A DNA stretch of 64,000 nt from Microbacterium sp. No. 7 (GCF_001314225.1 NZ_CP012698.1:62001-126000), one strand, 5' to 3'. Shown: positions 55,012-63,690, counted from the first letter of the stretch. Notes: generated from the letters alone by a model not told the origin. A program made the numbers and translations.

Positions 55012-56586
55012 CTACGCGGCCAGGCCATCTTGCTCCAGCGCGTTCCGACCGTTGTCTCGTGAGACATCCGACTTGCGCATAAACGCGGGGTCGATGACGC
55101 GCAGGGCAGTGAGGATCTGCCACGCGGCCAGTGCCTGCTCCGGGGCGTTCAGCTGGTCGATCGTGTCGACCGCGAGCTGCTCGAGGTCGATGTTCTCGGT
55201 GACGGCTCGGTCGACGGAGTCGATGTGCCCGGACTTGGCGGCGGCGAGCAGCTTGGCGTGTTCGTTGCGCCGCCGGTCGGTTTCCCACCAGGTCTCTCCC
55301 GGGAGGCCGAGATTCTCGCTGGCGGGACCGTCCCACAGGGGGCGGCGCCGAGCCATGCGCTGTGCCTCAATCTCGGTCGGCAGCGGCTGGTCGATACCCC
55401 AGGCCAGGCTGGACCAGATGTATCGTTCGGGAGCTTCACGGACGTAGCGCCACGGATTGACGCCGGTGCGGGCGATCAGCCGTTCGAGGAACACGGGCAC
55501 GATGGCATTGCTGGCCATGAAGTGCGTGACGTCTTCCTTGGTGTAGTACGCGCCCTTGTCGGAGCCGCGGTTGTCGAGGCTTTCCTTCTCGTTGACGAAC
55601 TGCTCGAAGATGTAGCCGAGCACGTCGGGGTTGATCTCGTTCTGGGACGCGGTTGGACGATCATCGAGGTGCCACTGGAAGCGGTCGAACAGGTCGAAGA
55701 TTGAGGTGAAGATCTCGTCGGGGATCTCGATGGTGTTGTCGTGCTCGAGCTTGTGCTCGGCGAAGATTCCGCCGTTGATGTAGGGCACGTCGCCGACCAG
55801 GCCGGCGACGACGTCGTTGGGATACTGGCGCGACTCCACCTTTTGGCCCAGCCCCTCGTGGAACATCGGGAGCAGGAAGTCGCGATAGAACCCGTAGAAC
55901 TGGCCCTCGCCAACCAGATCACGCAGCTGGTTGAGGCGATTCCGCAGATAGTCGGTGTCCTGATCCATGAACGACTTCTTCTGCATGAAGTAGATGAACA
56001 TCAGCCGGTTCATCATCAGCGAGGAGTACCACTCCCGCTCGCTGTCGTCGGGGATGCCCTGGATGGCGACGGTGAGAGCGCGCTGTCTGCGGACGAACTG
56101 GTCGTAGAACCGTTTGGTGACGATGTCGGCGTCGAAAGCCGCGCGCATCTTGCGCAGTACATCGATGAGGGTGGGGCTCTCGTTGATCTTGATCTCGATG
56201 GTGCCGAGCCGCTGATTGAGGGCCTCATTGGTGGTGCCAACGGTGTGCCGATGCAGTGCCAAACGAGGTTGGCCGACACCCTCGGCATCTGCCGATTGCA
56301 GCCACCGCCACTCCTGGCGGGTGTGGTCGGAGAAGATGAGCAGTCGTGCGTCGGAGACTTTGCGCACGTGCTGGTCGATCAGTCGCTGTGTGCGCGCATC
56401 TGGAAGGTCGTTGCAGAGCCAGACCCGCAGACCCGAGTAGCCGGCGACCTGCTGCAGCGTGTACGTCTGCTCGTCGACGGTGACGCGCAGCGGTGCGAGG
56501 TCTGGTTTGTCCCAGCCGAGTTCCTCGAGAAACAGCGTCTGAAAATCACCCGAGTTGACGAGCTTCATCCGGGTTGATGCACTCAT
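55012..56586 (-). pseudogene. N-terminal half of the Eco57I-like adenine methyltransferase
   Basis: Starts at ATG 56586 overlapping the helicase stop (ATGA). About 500 codons are native: an N-terminal region with GYSGLRVWLCNDLPDA and LLIFSDHTRQEWRW, a helical middle, and DKGAYYTKEDVTHFM (~residue 350), typical just before the methylase core. ALRVIDP ends the native part at 55087. The next 25 codons (AFMRKSDVSRDNG...) come from the right end of the 35.7 kb element. The C-terminal half with motifs I and IV is at 17702-19405. The fragment lacks every catalytic methylase motif. Confidence 0.92.
55055..55087 (-). repeat. right terminal inverted repeat of the 35.7 kb element
   Basis: Reading inward on the minus strand, CGCGTTTATGCGCAAG is followed by TCGGATGTCTCA. 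A short palindrome, TCTCGTGAGA, lies just inside. These bases also extend the truncated methyltransferase frame by a few dozen foreign codons up to a stop at 55012. Confidence 0.5.
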
Positions 56587-59500
56587 GACACCACCCCCAT
56601 GGAGCACACGATGTGGATCGGATCGGCTGCCGCGATGTCGATCACAAGCCGCTTGTCGCGATGGAGCAGCACGAGTAGGTCGGCCAGGTCGTCGACGTCG
56701 CTGCGCGCGGCCAGCGCGGTCGTGAATCGCTTTTCGGCCTCCTTGGTGAGAGGACGTGTGAAGATCGCTTCGAGCGCGTCGGCGACGTCGCCCTTCCCGG
56801 CTACCAGGGCGCCGTTGAGACGGTTCCATACCCGCTTGCGGACGCCGCTGAGGCGGCCCTCGATATTGCCGCTCTGGATGAGGTTTCCCTGCGCCATCTG
56901 CACCAGGAGCGGAAAGTGGTCCGCGCGGGCGGCCAGCGCCGTGGTGTCGATGTCACAGCGGAACCGGCTGAGCGCCTCCTGCCCGGTGAGCAGACGGATG
57001 CCCTCTGCCGACCCGAACCCGAACCCGTCGTTGTCGTTCTCGGTGCGGACGTAACACACCACGCCGTCGACGTCCCGGTCGGACAGTGACGGCCTGGTCG
57101 CGTAAACGAGATCCGGCAGTGCTTTGACGCGGTCAGCGAGTTCGGGGTGCTCCTGCTCGGCGGAGCTCCACACTTCGTAAGCGAGGCTCGATGCGTCGAC
57201 CTCGTTGTCGATCTCGTTGTCGTCGAGCTTGCCCTTATAAAGATCCTCGATGATCTTGACTTCGTCCTCGGAGCCGAAGAACTGTTCGTCTGATCCGAAT
57301 ACCTCGGCGTTGGCATGGAGGCGGTCTGCGATGCGCTGGCGGAGATTCAGGACCTGCTCCACGCCGTCGTGCCACAGCGAGTAGATGATGACCTCGTCGG
57401 ATTTCTGGCCGACGCGGTCGACGCGGCCTGCCCGCTGGATCAGCCGGATGATCGCCCACGGCAGGTCGTAGTTGACCACAATGTGCGCGTCCTGCAGGTT
57501 CTGTCCTTCTGAGAGCACGTCGGTCGCGACGAGCACTCGGTACTCGGCTGAGGGGTCGATGATCTTGTTGAGCTCGATGTCGGTGAGCGTCGCGGAGCCA
57601 AGCATGTTGGACAGCGGGGCGAATCTGCGGGCGACGTCGGTCGGGTTGTTGGTGTCGCCGCTGGCGATCCCCACCCGGTCGATGCCCGCGGCTTTGAGCG
57701 CCTCGGCGACGTAGTTCGCCGTGTCCTTGTACTCGGTGAAGATCAGCACCTTCTCGTCGGGGTGTGTCTCGGTCAGCAACTTGAGGATCTCGGCCAGCTT
57801 TGAGTCCGCGTTCGTCGTCCACGCGCCGAACTCATTCAGCAAACCGGTGAGCGTCGTCGTGTCGGCCTTGAGGTCGTCGAGCAGCTTCGGGGTGAAGACG
57901 GAGGGGCGGATCCACCGCACCGACTTCGGTGTCGATGCACGCAGCGCCTCATACTCGCTCTGGCCGTCGCCGGATGCCGGAGGTTCGATGCCCTCGTAAT
58001 CTTCCTCGGCGTCGTCGTCGCTTTCGGACGAGGTGAGCATGACATCCAGCAGCGTGCCCAGCGGGAGGTCGAGGTCGTTCTGGACGGCGTAGATGTACAG
58101 CTGGTTGCGGGCGATGTGGCGCTGCAGGGACACCATGAACGAGTACCCGCAGCTGGACAGCCGCTTATACAGCCCGCTGCGGACGAACCCGATCAGGTGG
58201 CCGCTACCGCGCTCGAAGCGCTCGACGATCACCTTCTCCTCGGGGGTGAGGTCGAGCGATTTCCGGAGATACGCGGACAGGTTGTAGCGCGGCAGGTTCA
58301 GGTTGTCGATCGCGTCGAGGGTCTCGACGGACTCCATCTTGGCTGCTGGGTCGTGCTCGCCGAACGAGTGCACCAGCGGTTTGGGTACGCGGGCCGGGAA
58401 TGTGAACCTCGTACCGTTCGCAAAGGTGAGGTACTCCTTGCCGTGCTCGTCGACCAGTGCGTAGTTCTTGCGGACGAACGAGCGGGTGCGGCGGATGAGG
58501 TGCTCGCTCATCAGCCGCTTCCAGTCATCGGGCTCCTCGCTGCGCTTGAACGCCTCGAGCGTGCTTGTCTTGCCGTCGAGCTTCTCGGCGAAGCGGTCGT
58601 CCAGCGACATCGCGACCACGGGTTGCAGTCCGAGATCGTCGTCGGGGTCGATGTACAGCCCCAGCTGATTCCCGACGTCCTTGAAGCGGATGTTGTACGG
58701 CGTCGCGGTGAGCAGCAGCACTCGGCAGTCGTAGTTGCGGATGTAGTCGTAGAGCGCCCGATAGTCCTGACGGGTGTCGTTGCGCAGCGTGTGCGATTCG
58801 TCGACGATCACGAACTGGTAGCGGCCGAGGTTGGGCAGGCGCTTCGCCGCCATGCTGTACGGGACGACGGTGGCATTCAGGGCGTAGCGCTCTTTGTACT
58901 CCTCCCACATCTTCACAAGGTTGACGGGGCACACGATGAGCGTGCGGTAGCCCTCGGCCTCGTTGAGCATCATCGCGGTGGCTGTTGCGGTGATCGTCTT
59001 GCCGAGGCCGACAACGTCGCCGAGCATGGCGCCGCCCTTGGTCATGATGCGACGGGACAGCGTCTTCACGGCGCTCTCCTGGTACTCGAGCAGCTGGTCG
59101 CGCATCGACGGCGGCAGGGTGTACTCGATGAGCCCCTCGCGCACATCGCGGGAGAGATGCCAGCAGACCTTGAGGTAGACCTCGTAGGGGGTCAGCGGCG
59201 TCTCGCTCGCCCAGGACTCGTCGATGATCTCAATGAGATCGGCGGTGACGTCGATGGAAAACTTGTCGTTCCACCGATCCTCGAACCAGCTGTCAAGTTT
59301 TGCGGCTCCGTCCGAGTCGACGACGTCGACGTTGAGCTCGTAGTTGTTCGCGAGGCCGGCGATCGTGAGATTGGATGAGCCGACGTAGGCGACGATCGGT
59401 GTGATCTTGTCGTCCCGGTGGCAAATGTACGTCTTGCCGTGGAGGGGCCGGCGAGTGAACAGCTTGATCGCGACTCGGCCGTCCGCCAGCTGCGCGCGAA

Positions 59501-59870
59501 GTTCCCGAATGGTGGCCTCGTCCTGCGCGGTGGGGGCGCCGCGCATTAGCTGCTGTCGGAATTTGAGCTTTGCCTGCTGCTGACGCGCCTGCGCGGTCTT
59601 GCGGTCGATCACGTCCTCAAGTGGTCCACCCTCGAGTGTGCGCTGCAGGTGGTCGAGCACCTGTTCCTCTGGCTCGCCATGAACCATGCCGATCAGCACT
59701 CGAGCGATGGGTGAGCCGCCAGAATCGCGTCCTTGGACGACGTCACCAAACAGTTTCCAGCCGCGAATGTTGAAGTACCCAACAGCGGCGTCGATGCGGT
59801 TGGACTCGGAAAGCGTCTCGACGAGGTGACCACCGAGGTTGAGCTCGATGTTGTCGAAGATACGGGTCAC
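56583..59870 (-). CDS. PLD-nuclease/SNF2-helicase fusion protein
   Basis: A 1,095-residue protein starting at GTG 59870 (AGGAGC 3 bases before). The N-terminal phospholipase-D-like domain has RRPLHGKTYICHRD (HxK, ~residue 145) and VAYVGSSNLTIAGL. The SNF2 motor shows GDVVGLGKTITA (~residue 285), VDESHTLR (~residue 360), then VLVATDVLSEGQNLQ and IQRAGRVDRVGQ (~residues 755-790). Such helicases pair with Eco57I-like methyltransferases as restriction-type systems; here the partner follows with an ATGA overlap but is split by the 35.7 kb element. Restriction activity without its methylase would be harmful, so this gene may be silent or inactive. Confidence 0.9.
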   Translation of the reverse strand: MTRIFDNIELNLGGHLVETLSESNRIDAAVGYFNIRGWKLFGDVVQGRDSGGSPIARVLIGMVHGEPEEQVLDHLQRTLEGGPLEDVIDRKTAQARQQQAKLKFRQQLMRGAPTAQDEATIRELRAQLADGRVAIKLFTRRPLHGKTYICHRDDKITPIVAYVGSSNLTIAGLANNYELNVDVVDSDGAAKLDSWFEDRWNDKFSIDVTADLIEIIDESWASETPLTPYEVYLKVCWHLSRDVREGLIEYTLPPSMRDQLLEYQESAVKTLSRRIMTKGGAMLGDVVGLGKTITATATAMMLNEAEGYRTLIVCPVNLVKMWEEYKERYALNATVVPYSMAAKRLPNLGRYQFVIVDESHTLRNDTRQDYRALYDYIRNYDCRVLLLTATPYNIRFKDVGNQLGLYIDPDDDLGLQPVVAMSLDDRFAEKLDGKTSTLEAFKRSEEPDDWKRLMSEHLIRRTRSFVRKNYALVDEHGKEYLTFANGTRFTFPARVPKPLVHSFGEHDPAAKMESVETLDAIDNLNLPRYNLSAYLRKSLDLTPEEKVIVERFERGSGHLIGFVRSGLYKRLSSCGYSFMVSLQRHIARNQLYIYAVQNDLDLPLGTLLDVMLTSSESDDDAEEDYEGIEPPASGDGQSEYEALRASTPKSVRWIRPSVFTPKLLDDLKADTTTLTGLLNEFGAWTTNADSKLAEILKLLTETHPDEKVLIFTEYKDTANYVAEALKAAGIDRVGIASGDTNNPTDVARRFAPLSNMLGSATLTDIELNKIIDPSAEYRVLVATDVLSEGQNLQDAHIVVNYDLPWAIIRLIQRAGRVDRVGQKSDEVIIYSLWHDGVEQVLNLRQRIADRLHANAEVFGSDEQFFGSEDEVKIIEDLYKGKLDDNEIDNEVDASSLAYEVWSSAEQEHPELADRVKALPDLVYATRPSLSDRDVDGVVCYVRTENDNDGFGFGSAEGIRLLTGQEALSRFRCDIDTTALAARADHFPLLVQMAQGNLIQSGNIEGRLSGVRKRVWNRLNGALVAGKGDVADALEAIFTRPLTKEAEKRFTTALAARSDVDDLADLLVLLHRDKRLVIDIAAADPIHIVCSMGVVS

Positions 59871-60023
59871 GGTGCTCCTTGCGCGTCGTCGAGGGCCGCC
59901 CAACGGAGTTCCCTGCGCCCCTCAGAGTATCGGCGGATAACCGCTGAGCCCCGAAAGTCGGCGCCTCAGGAAAAGCCGCGGGCGGTGCTATGGAGTGAAC
60001 GCCGTGTGTGCGCGCGCGTAAAA

Positions 60024-60121
60024 GGGCACCCGTCCGGAGCCAACTCAGATGCGGATTGTCAGATACACAACTGGGAGGGCGGCACCACTGCGAACAGAGG
60101 ATGCTCTACGGACGGGTGCCC
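60024..60121. repeat. 98-bp structure bounded by a perfect 13-bp inverted repeat
   Basis: GGGCACCCGTCCG (60024-60036) and CGGACGGGTGCCC (60109-60121) are exact complements 72 bases apart. The interior has the half-site GTCAGATACACAAC and no gene. It could be a small structured RNA, a miniature inverted-repeat element, or a DNA cruciform used by a plasmid protein. Confidence 0.55.
60058..60071. promoter_or_regulatory. half copy of the backbone near-palindrome
   Basis: GTCAGATACACAAC is identical to one half (opposite strand) of the 23-bp sites at 14799 and 62724. The other arm is degenerate (GATGCGGATT). It may be a weak site of the same regulator. Confidence 0.45.
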
Positions 60122-60193
60122 AGATCAGATGCTACCTGGTGAGCGTCGGAGCCCCTAGGTCGAACGGTCGCCGAGGGGGTCGTTTTCGAGGGG

Positions 60194-61444
60194 TCACGCG
60201 GAGATTGCCAGGGTCATGCCGGTGGGCTGCAGCGCGAGGATGCGCTGCGCCTTGGACTCTTCGATCTCCCGGGGGAGCTCGCCCTTACGCGCGCCGGAGC
60301 GTCCGTAGAGAAGGATCTTCACCCCGGTCTTGGAGACGTCTGCTTTCTCGGCGATGCCCAGGACGGTCATGCCGCCGGCCATCAGCTGTCGAACGTGCTC
60401 CCGGACGGGCTCGGCGGGCACACGAGCGGCCTGCTCGGTGATGCCGGCTTCACGACGCCGGCGCCGCTCCTCGGCGAGAGAGGCGTCAGCGCAGGAGATC
60501 TCCGCCGGGCAGGTCTCGCGGTCCTTGCACCCCAGCTGATACCCGTAGGCGGTGCCGTGGTGCTCGAGCGGGATGCCCTCGGCCCGGCGCTGCTGCATCC
60601 AGCGGCGGTGATACTCACGGCCTGCCTCGACGCACTCGGGGCGATCGCAGCCGCGTGCTCGGCAAGCGTTGGTGCCGTGCGGCTGCAGCTGGCGAGGCTG
60701 GGTGACGCGCGGGGCGCGACGGGGACGCGGGGAGCGAGGCTTGGCGGGTGCTCCCGGCCGCTCCTGGTCGATGCTCGCGAGCGCCGCGGCGGCAGCTTGG
60801 TGCTGGTTGGTCGCGGCGCTCAGCGCGTTCTCGATCGCGCCGTTGACGGACAGTCCTGTGCCGGATGCGATGGTGGCGGTCTTGAGCGCTGCGGCCGCTG
60901 CGGTCAGCTGGGCGCGGGCGACGGCTCGCTTCTGTCGCCACTGCTCGAGCTCGCCGACGTGCTGATCGAGCTCGCGGCGGTACTGCGCGAGATCTTCGCG
61001 GCGCCGGGTCTGCAGGTCTGCAGGCAGCTGCGGGATCGCCTCGGTGGCCTGGGTGAGCCACTTGTACCCGGGGTGGGGTCGCTGCGGCCGCGCCGGCGGC
61101 GTCTGGCGCTGCGGGGCGGTCGTGGCGCGGGGTGGCGTGGTCTTGGCGACGGCGCGTGCCCGCGGCCGTGCGGCCTTCGGGTGTGCAGCTGCGCGGCGCT
61201 CTTCGCGGGCGGCGATCTTGTCGCGCTGGCGGATGCCCTCTTTCGCGGCTGCGTCCCGCTCGAGGATCTCGGTCAGCGGTACGCCGGCGTCGATGAGTTT
61301 GGCGAAGGTGAAGTCGCCGCAATAGCGAGTGTGCACTGCGCGGCAGGGGAGGACGGCGGGGCATGCCGCGGTGCGGCAGCCGAGACGGTAGCCGTCCGGG
61401 GTTCCGTGCGGGAAGGTGTCGGTGAGGAGATCGAGGGTCGACAT
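60194..61444 (-). CDS. Cys-motif repeat protein with C-terminal helix-turn-helix
   Basis: A 416-residue protein starting at ATG 61444 (GAGGA upstream). Three Cys-containing modules recur: HGTPDGYRLGCRTAACPA (~residue 13), HGTNACRARGCDRPEC (~residue 255) and HGTAYGYQLGCKDRETCPA (~residue 295). They share HGT, a GC and CP/EC pairs and could bind zinc. Between modules 1 and 2 are basic Pro/Ala-rich linkers and a helical coiled-coil-like stretch (residues ~140-190). Near the end, MTVLGIAEKADVSKTGVKILLYG is an HTH. A nucleic-acid-binding role is likely; exact function unknown. Confidence 0.6.
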   Translation of the reverse strand: MSTLDLLTDTFPHGTPDGYRLGCRTAACPAVLPCRAVHTRYCGDFTFAKLIDAGVPLTEILERDAAAKEGIRQRDKIAAREERRAAAHPKAARPRARAVAKTTPPRATTAPQRQTPPARPQRPHPGYKWLTQATEAIPQLPADLQTRRREDLAQYRRELDQHVGELEQWRQKRAVARAQLTAAAAALKTATIASGTGLSVNGAIENALSAATNQHQAAAAALASIDQERPGAPAKPRSPRPRRAPRVTQPRQLQPHGTNACRARGCDRPECVEAGREYHRRWMQQRRAEGIPLEHHGTAYGYQLGCKDRETCPAEISCADASLAEERRRRREAGITEQAARVPAEPVREHVRQLMAGGMTVLGIAEKADVSKTGVKILLYGRSGARKGELPREIEESKAQRILALQPTGMTLAISA

Positions 61445-61457
61445 CGGTGGTGTCCTC

Positions 61458-61871
61458 TCAGTGCAGGTCGTACTCGATGAGCAGGCCGAGGGCGTCGGCG
61501 ATGGCGCGCAGCCGGTAGCCGCGGCGGCCGTGCTCGACATGGCCGAAGATGTTGATGAACTCGAGCTCGCCGGGGGCGTCGTCGAGGTAGGCGATGGTGT
61601 GGATGTCCGCGGCGTCGAGGTACTGCCAGCCGTAGCGGTCGGCCGGCGTGTCGACGCGCGACTGAATCCATCGGACGATGACCGCGCCGAGCGGGCCGTC
61701 TGCGTTGGCGCGCGGCGAGTGTGGCGCGTTGGGGACCATGGCGTCGATGCCTCGAGGGCCGGCCGCGCTGGCGAGCAGATCGAAGCTGTCCAGGTCGAGA
61801 TCGGCGAACAGGTCGGTGTAGTTGGTGCCGGTCTCGTCGCTGATGCGGATGTGGTGGAGGGCAAAGTTCAT
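61458..61871 (-). CDS. hypothetical protein
   Basis: A 137-residue acidic protein from ATG 61871 (AGGAG 8 bases upstream); longer upstream frames overlap the HNH gene and are rejected. Features: DLFADLDLDSFDLL, IVRWIQSRVDTPADRYGW and GELEFINIFGHVEHGRRGYRLRA in order (last quoted only partly conserved-looking). No membrane segment. It lies between the Cys-rich gene and the HNH gene in one minus-strand operon. Family not recognised. Confidence 0.55.
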   Translation of the reverse strand: MNFALHHIRISDETGTNYTDLFADLDLDSFDLLASAAGPRGIDAMVPNAPHSPRANADGPLGAVIVRWIQSRVDTPADRYGWQYLDAADIHTIAYLDDAPGELEFINIFGHVEHGRRGYRLRAIADALGLLIEYDLH

Positions 61872-61891
61872 GGCGGGTCTCCTGGGGCGGG

Positions 61892-62560
61892 TCATCGAGT
61901 GCTCGGGCAGCGGGTGATTGCGCGATCGAGGGCGCTGCGATCGGCTGCGGAGATCTCGAGGGCGTAGTCGACGGCGACCTCGAGGTAACGGGTGGAGTAG
62001 GTGCAGGCGGCGGCGTCGCCGGCGGGCAGCCATTGGCTCGGGGTGCTGTCTCCCTTGCTCTGGTTGGCCGTGGTGGCTTGCAGGTTGGCCGGGTCGTTGG
62101 CGAACCGCTCGCGCTGCTCGGCGGTCCAGGAGTCGGCTCCCGATGACCAGGCGACGGCGAGGGGGATGATGTGGTCGATCTGCACGGGCTGGTAGCCCTC
62201 GCTGGTTCGGGTGAAGGTGACTGTCTCGCCGGTGAGCGGGTCGTGCAGGATGCCGGTCAGTGCGACGCAGTCGTTGGTGCCCGGCTTGTAGACGACGTCG
62301 ACGAGATCGCGGCTGAGGATGTCGTTGCGGGTGTCGCACCCGTTGCGGTCGACGTCGGCCCAGCGGGGGCCGAACAGGTCGCGGGAGTAGCCCTCGGCCG
62401 CGGTGGCTGCCGGTGACGGCTGCGAGCTCGTCGACGTGGACGCGGGGAGCGGTGCGGGGGATGCGCCGGCGTCGACGCCGAGGTTCGTCAGCAGCAGCGC
62501 GGCGGCTGCTACGACGCCGACGACGCCGGCTGCGGCGCCTGCGGTGCGGGTGAGCTTCAT
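61892..62560 (-). CDS. secreted HNH nuclease (DUF1524/GmrSD C-terminal-like)
   Basis: A 222-residue protein starting at ATG 62560 with GGAGGT upstream. A signal-peptide-like N-terminus (MKLTRTAGAAAGVVGVVAAA) and a Ser/Pro/Thr linker are followed by the nuclease domain: YSRDLFGPRWADVDRNGCDTRND (paired Cys regions), VQIDHIIPLAVAW (HNH His), ANLQATTANQSKGD (Asn) and QWLPAGDAAACTYSTRYLEV. Extracellular nucleases of this type are common on actinobacterial plasmids and may act on the recipient envelope or on DNA. First gene of an operon preceded by the 23-bp near-palindrome. Confidence 0.85.
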   Translation of the reverse strand: MKLTRTAGAAAGVVGVVAAAALLLTNLGVDAGASPAPLPASTSTSSQPSPAATAAEGYSRDLFGPRWADVDRNGCDTRNDILSRDLVDVVYKPGTNDCVALTGILHDPLTGETVTFTRTSEGYQPVQIDHIIPLAVAWSSGADSWTAEQRERFANDPANLQATTANQSKGDSTPSQWLPAGDAAACTYSTRYLEVAVDYALEISAADRSALDRAITRCPSTR

Positions 62561-62723
62561 TGGGTGACCTCCCGGGGTCTCACTGCATATAGGCCGGTCT
62601 CCCGGCCGTTCGCGGACGGCGAGTTGGAGCGGCCACGAGTCGGGGCCACTGCTGGCCGGCTCGCGGTCGCGTGTCACTCGGGGGAGTGCTCGCCGTGTCG
62701 ACGAGATCTCCCCGACGACTTAT
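62561..62723. other. leader and promoter region of the HNH operon
   Basis: No gene is seen. It contains GC-rich short inverted segments (GGCCGGTCTCCCGGCC near 62591-62606) and ends at the 23-bp near-palindrome. The ~160-base distance from palindrome to start implies an untranslated leader. Confidence 0.4.
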
Positions 62724-62746
62724 GTTGTGTATCTGACATGCACAAC
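62724..62746. promoter_or_regulatory. 23-bp near-palindromic site, copy B
   Basis: Identical over 23 bases to 14799-14821 (GTTGTG...CACAAC arms). It lies between the minus-strand HNH operon and the stop of the Mom-like gene. In both copies the flanking genes run on the minus strand and are element backbone genes. Confidence 0.65.
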
Positions 62747-62769
62747 ACTAGTCGCGCGGGAGAGGGTCG

Positions 62770-63690
62770 TCAAGCCCCGATTGGAATGCGCTGCATTAGG
62801 AGATCTCGCGCGGCTTTGGGGTAGGGCGTCTGCTCGAGCGCGATCAGCTGCCGGCGCCGTTGGCGGGCGGTGCCGAGCGCCCAGGCGTAGCGGTGGTTGC
62901 CGGGGTGGCGGATCTTCTGCGTCCCGATCTCCTCGAGCGCTGTGCGCAGCCAGCTGCGGGCGTCCTCGTGTACTCGGCGTGCTCGCGCGCCGAGGGTCAC
63001 CAGGTGTCGCTCTGCGGCGTCGGAGCCCTGCTCGCCGGTTCGGATCTTCGAGAGCGTGCGTTCCGAGAGCACGAGCCCTGCGGAGGGAACGTAGTTGATC
63101 GTGCGGGCGGTGGACCGGCCGAGGCTCACGGCGTTGGTGGCTTGGTAGATCACGCCGACGTGGCCGGGGGTGATCGTCTCGATGCGGGTGATCGGTTGGC
63201 CGTCCTCGTTGACGTCAGCGACCGTGCGCTGCCGTTGCAGAGGGTCGGCGAAGGTGACGATCCCCCGGAGGCCGGCCGCGGCGGCCTGGCGCCAGACCTG
63301 TGCGAGGAACCACGATTCGGCGTTCGCCGGCACGGCGTCGGTGAGCACGAAGCGGCCGAGCTCGAGCGATTCGGTGAACGGCTCGAGCTCGGGGAAGACG
63401 TTGGTGAGGACGGCTGCTCGCATGGGCACCGACAGGACGGCGACGCCGACCAGGGGGCCGTCGTCGAAGAGGGTCTCGTCATCGGTAAACAGGCCCCACG
63501 CGAGGCGGGAGGCGGGGTAGGACGCGCTGTAGTGATGGCGGCATACGAATGCGCGCGCGACTGCCTCGGGGATCGCCGCGACGGTGAACCGCCGGCGATC
63601 GAACCCGCCTTCGGAGGCATGGCGCCAGGAGTGTCGGCCGAGCGTCCACCGCTGGCAGGCGGTGGACGTCGGCGAGGCCGGCTGGGGCAT
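62770..63690 (-). CDS. Mom-like (GNAT-fold) protein, putative DNA-modification enzyme
   Basis: About 306 residues from ATG 63690 (GTG 63693 possible), overlapping the stop of the gene before. FVCRHHYSASYPASRLAWGLF, LVGVAVLSVPM, SLELGRFVLTD and ESWFLAQVWRQAAAAGLRGIVTFADP follow the order of Mom-family acyltransferase-like proteins (here quoted in parts). These make adenine methylcarbamoylation in phage Mu and have many actinobacterial and phage relatives. The C-terminal ~100 residues (LSKIRTGEQGSDAAERHLV) are extra. The assignment is from remembered family features; a generic GNAT is the alternative. If right, it would protect the element from restriction. Confidence 0.5.
   Translation of the reverse strand: MPQPASPTSTACQRWTLGRHSWRHASEGGFDRRRFTVAAIPEAVARAFVCRHHYSASYPASRLAWGLFTDDETLFDDGPLVGVAVLSVPMRAAVLTNVFPELEPFTESLELGRFVLTDAVPANAESWFLAQVWRQAAAAGLRGIVTFADPLQRQRTVADVNEDGQPITRIETITPGHVGVIYQATNAVSLGRSTARTINYVPSAGLVLSERTLSKIRTGEQGSDAAERHLVTLGARARRVHEDARSWLRTALEEIGTQKIRHPGNHRYAWALGTARQRRRQLIALEQTPYPKAARDLLMQRIPIGA

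Larger units (their letters stand above)
19406..55087 (+). mobile_element. ~35.7 kb integrated element with a three-recombinase module and defence cargo
   Basis: The stretch between the two halves of one methyltransferase gene. The left junction lies just after the TCGSG codons (plus-strand ~19405) and the right one just after the VIDP codons (~55087), each uncertain by about 3 bases. The left end begins with three overlapping tyrosine recombinase genes and a TnpC-like gene, as in Tn554-like and recombinase-in-trio elements. The two ends carry an imperfect inverted repeat (CGTTATGTG... against CGTTTATGCG..., both followed by TGTCTCA). Cargo: regulators, NYN nuclease, a helicase/methylase/ATPase defence operon, and a composite metal-resistance transposon. 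Confidence 0.85.
59871..60193. other. 323-bp non-coding gap upstream of the helicase
   Basis: No reading frame is supported. It should hold the promoter of the helicase-methyltransferase pair (minus strand) and a terminator for the Cys-rich gene. It contains a perfect 13-bp inverted repeat at 60024/60109 and a half copy of the backbone 23-bp near-palindrome. Confidence 0.6.

Noticed and set aside
17702..56586. Treating the two methylase halves as two separate genes
   Set aside because: They break exactly inside one conserved motif, lie on the same strand in the right order, and sum to the normal family length.
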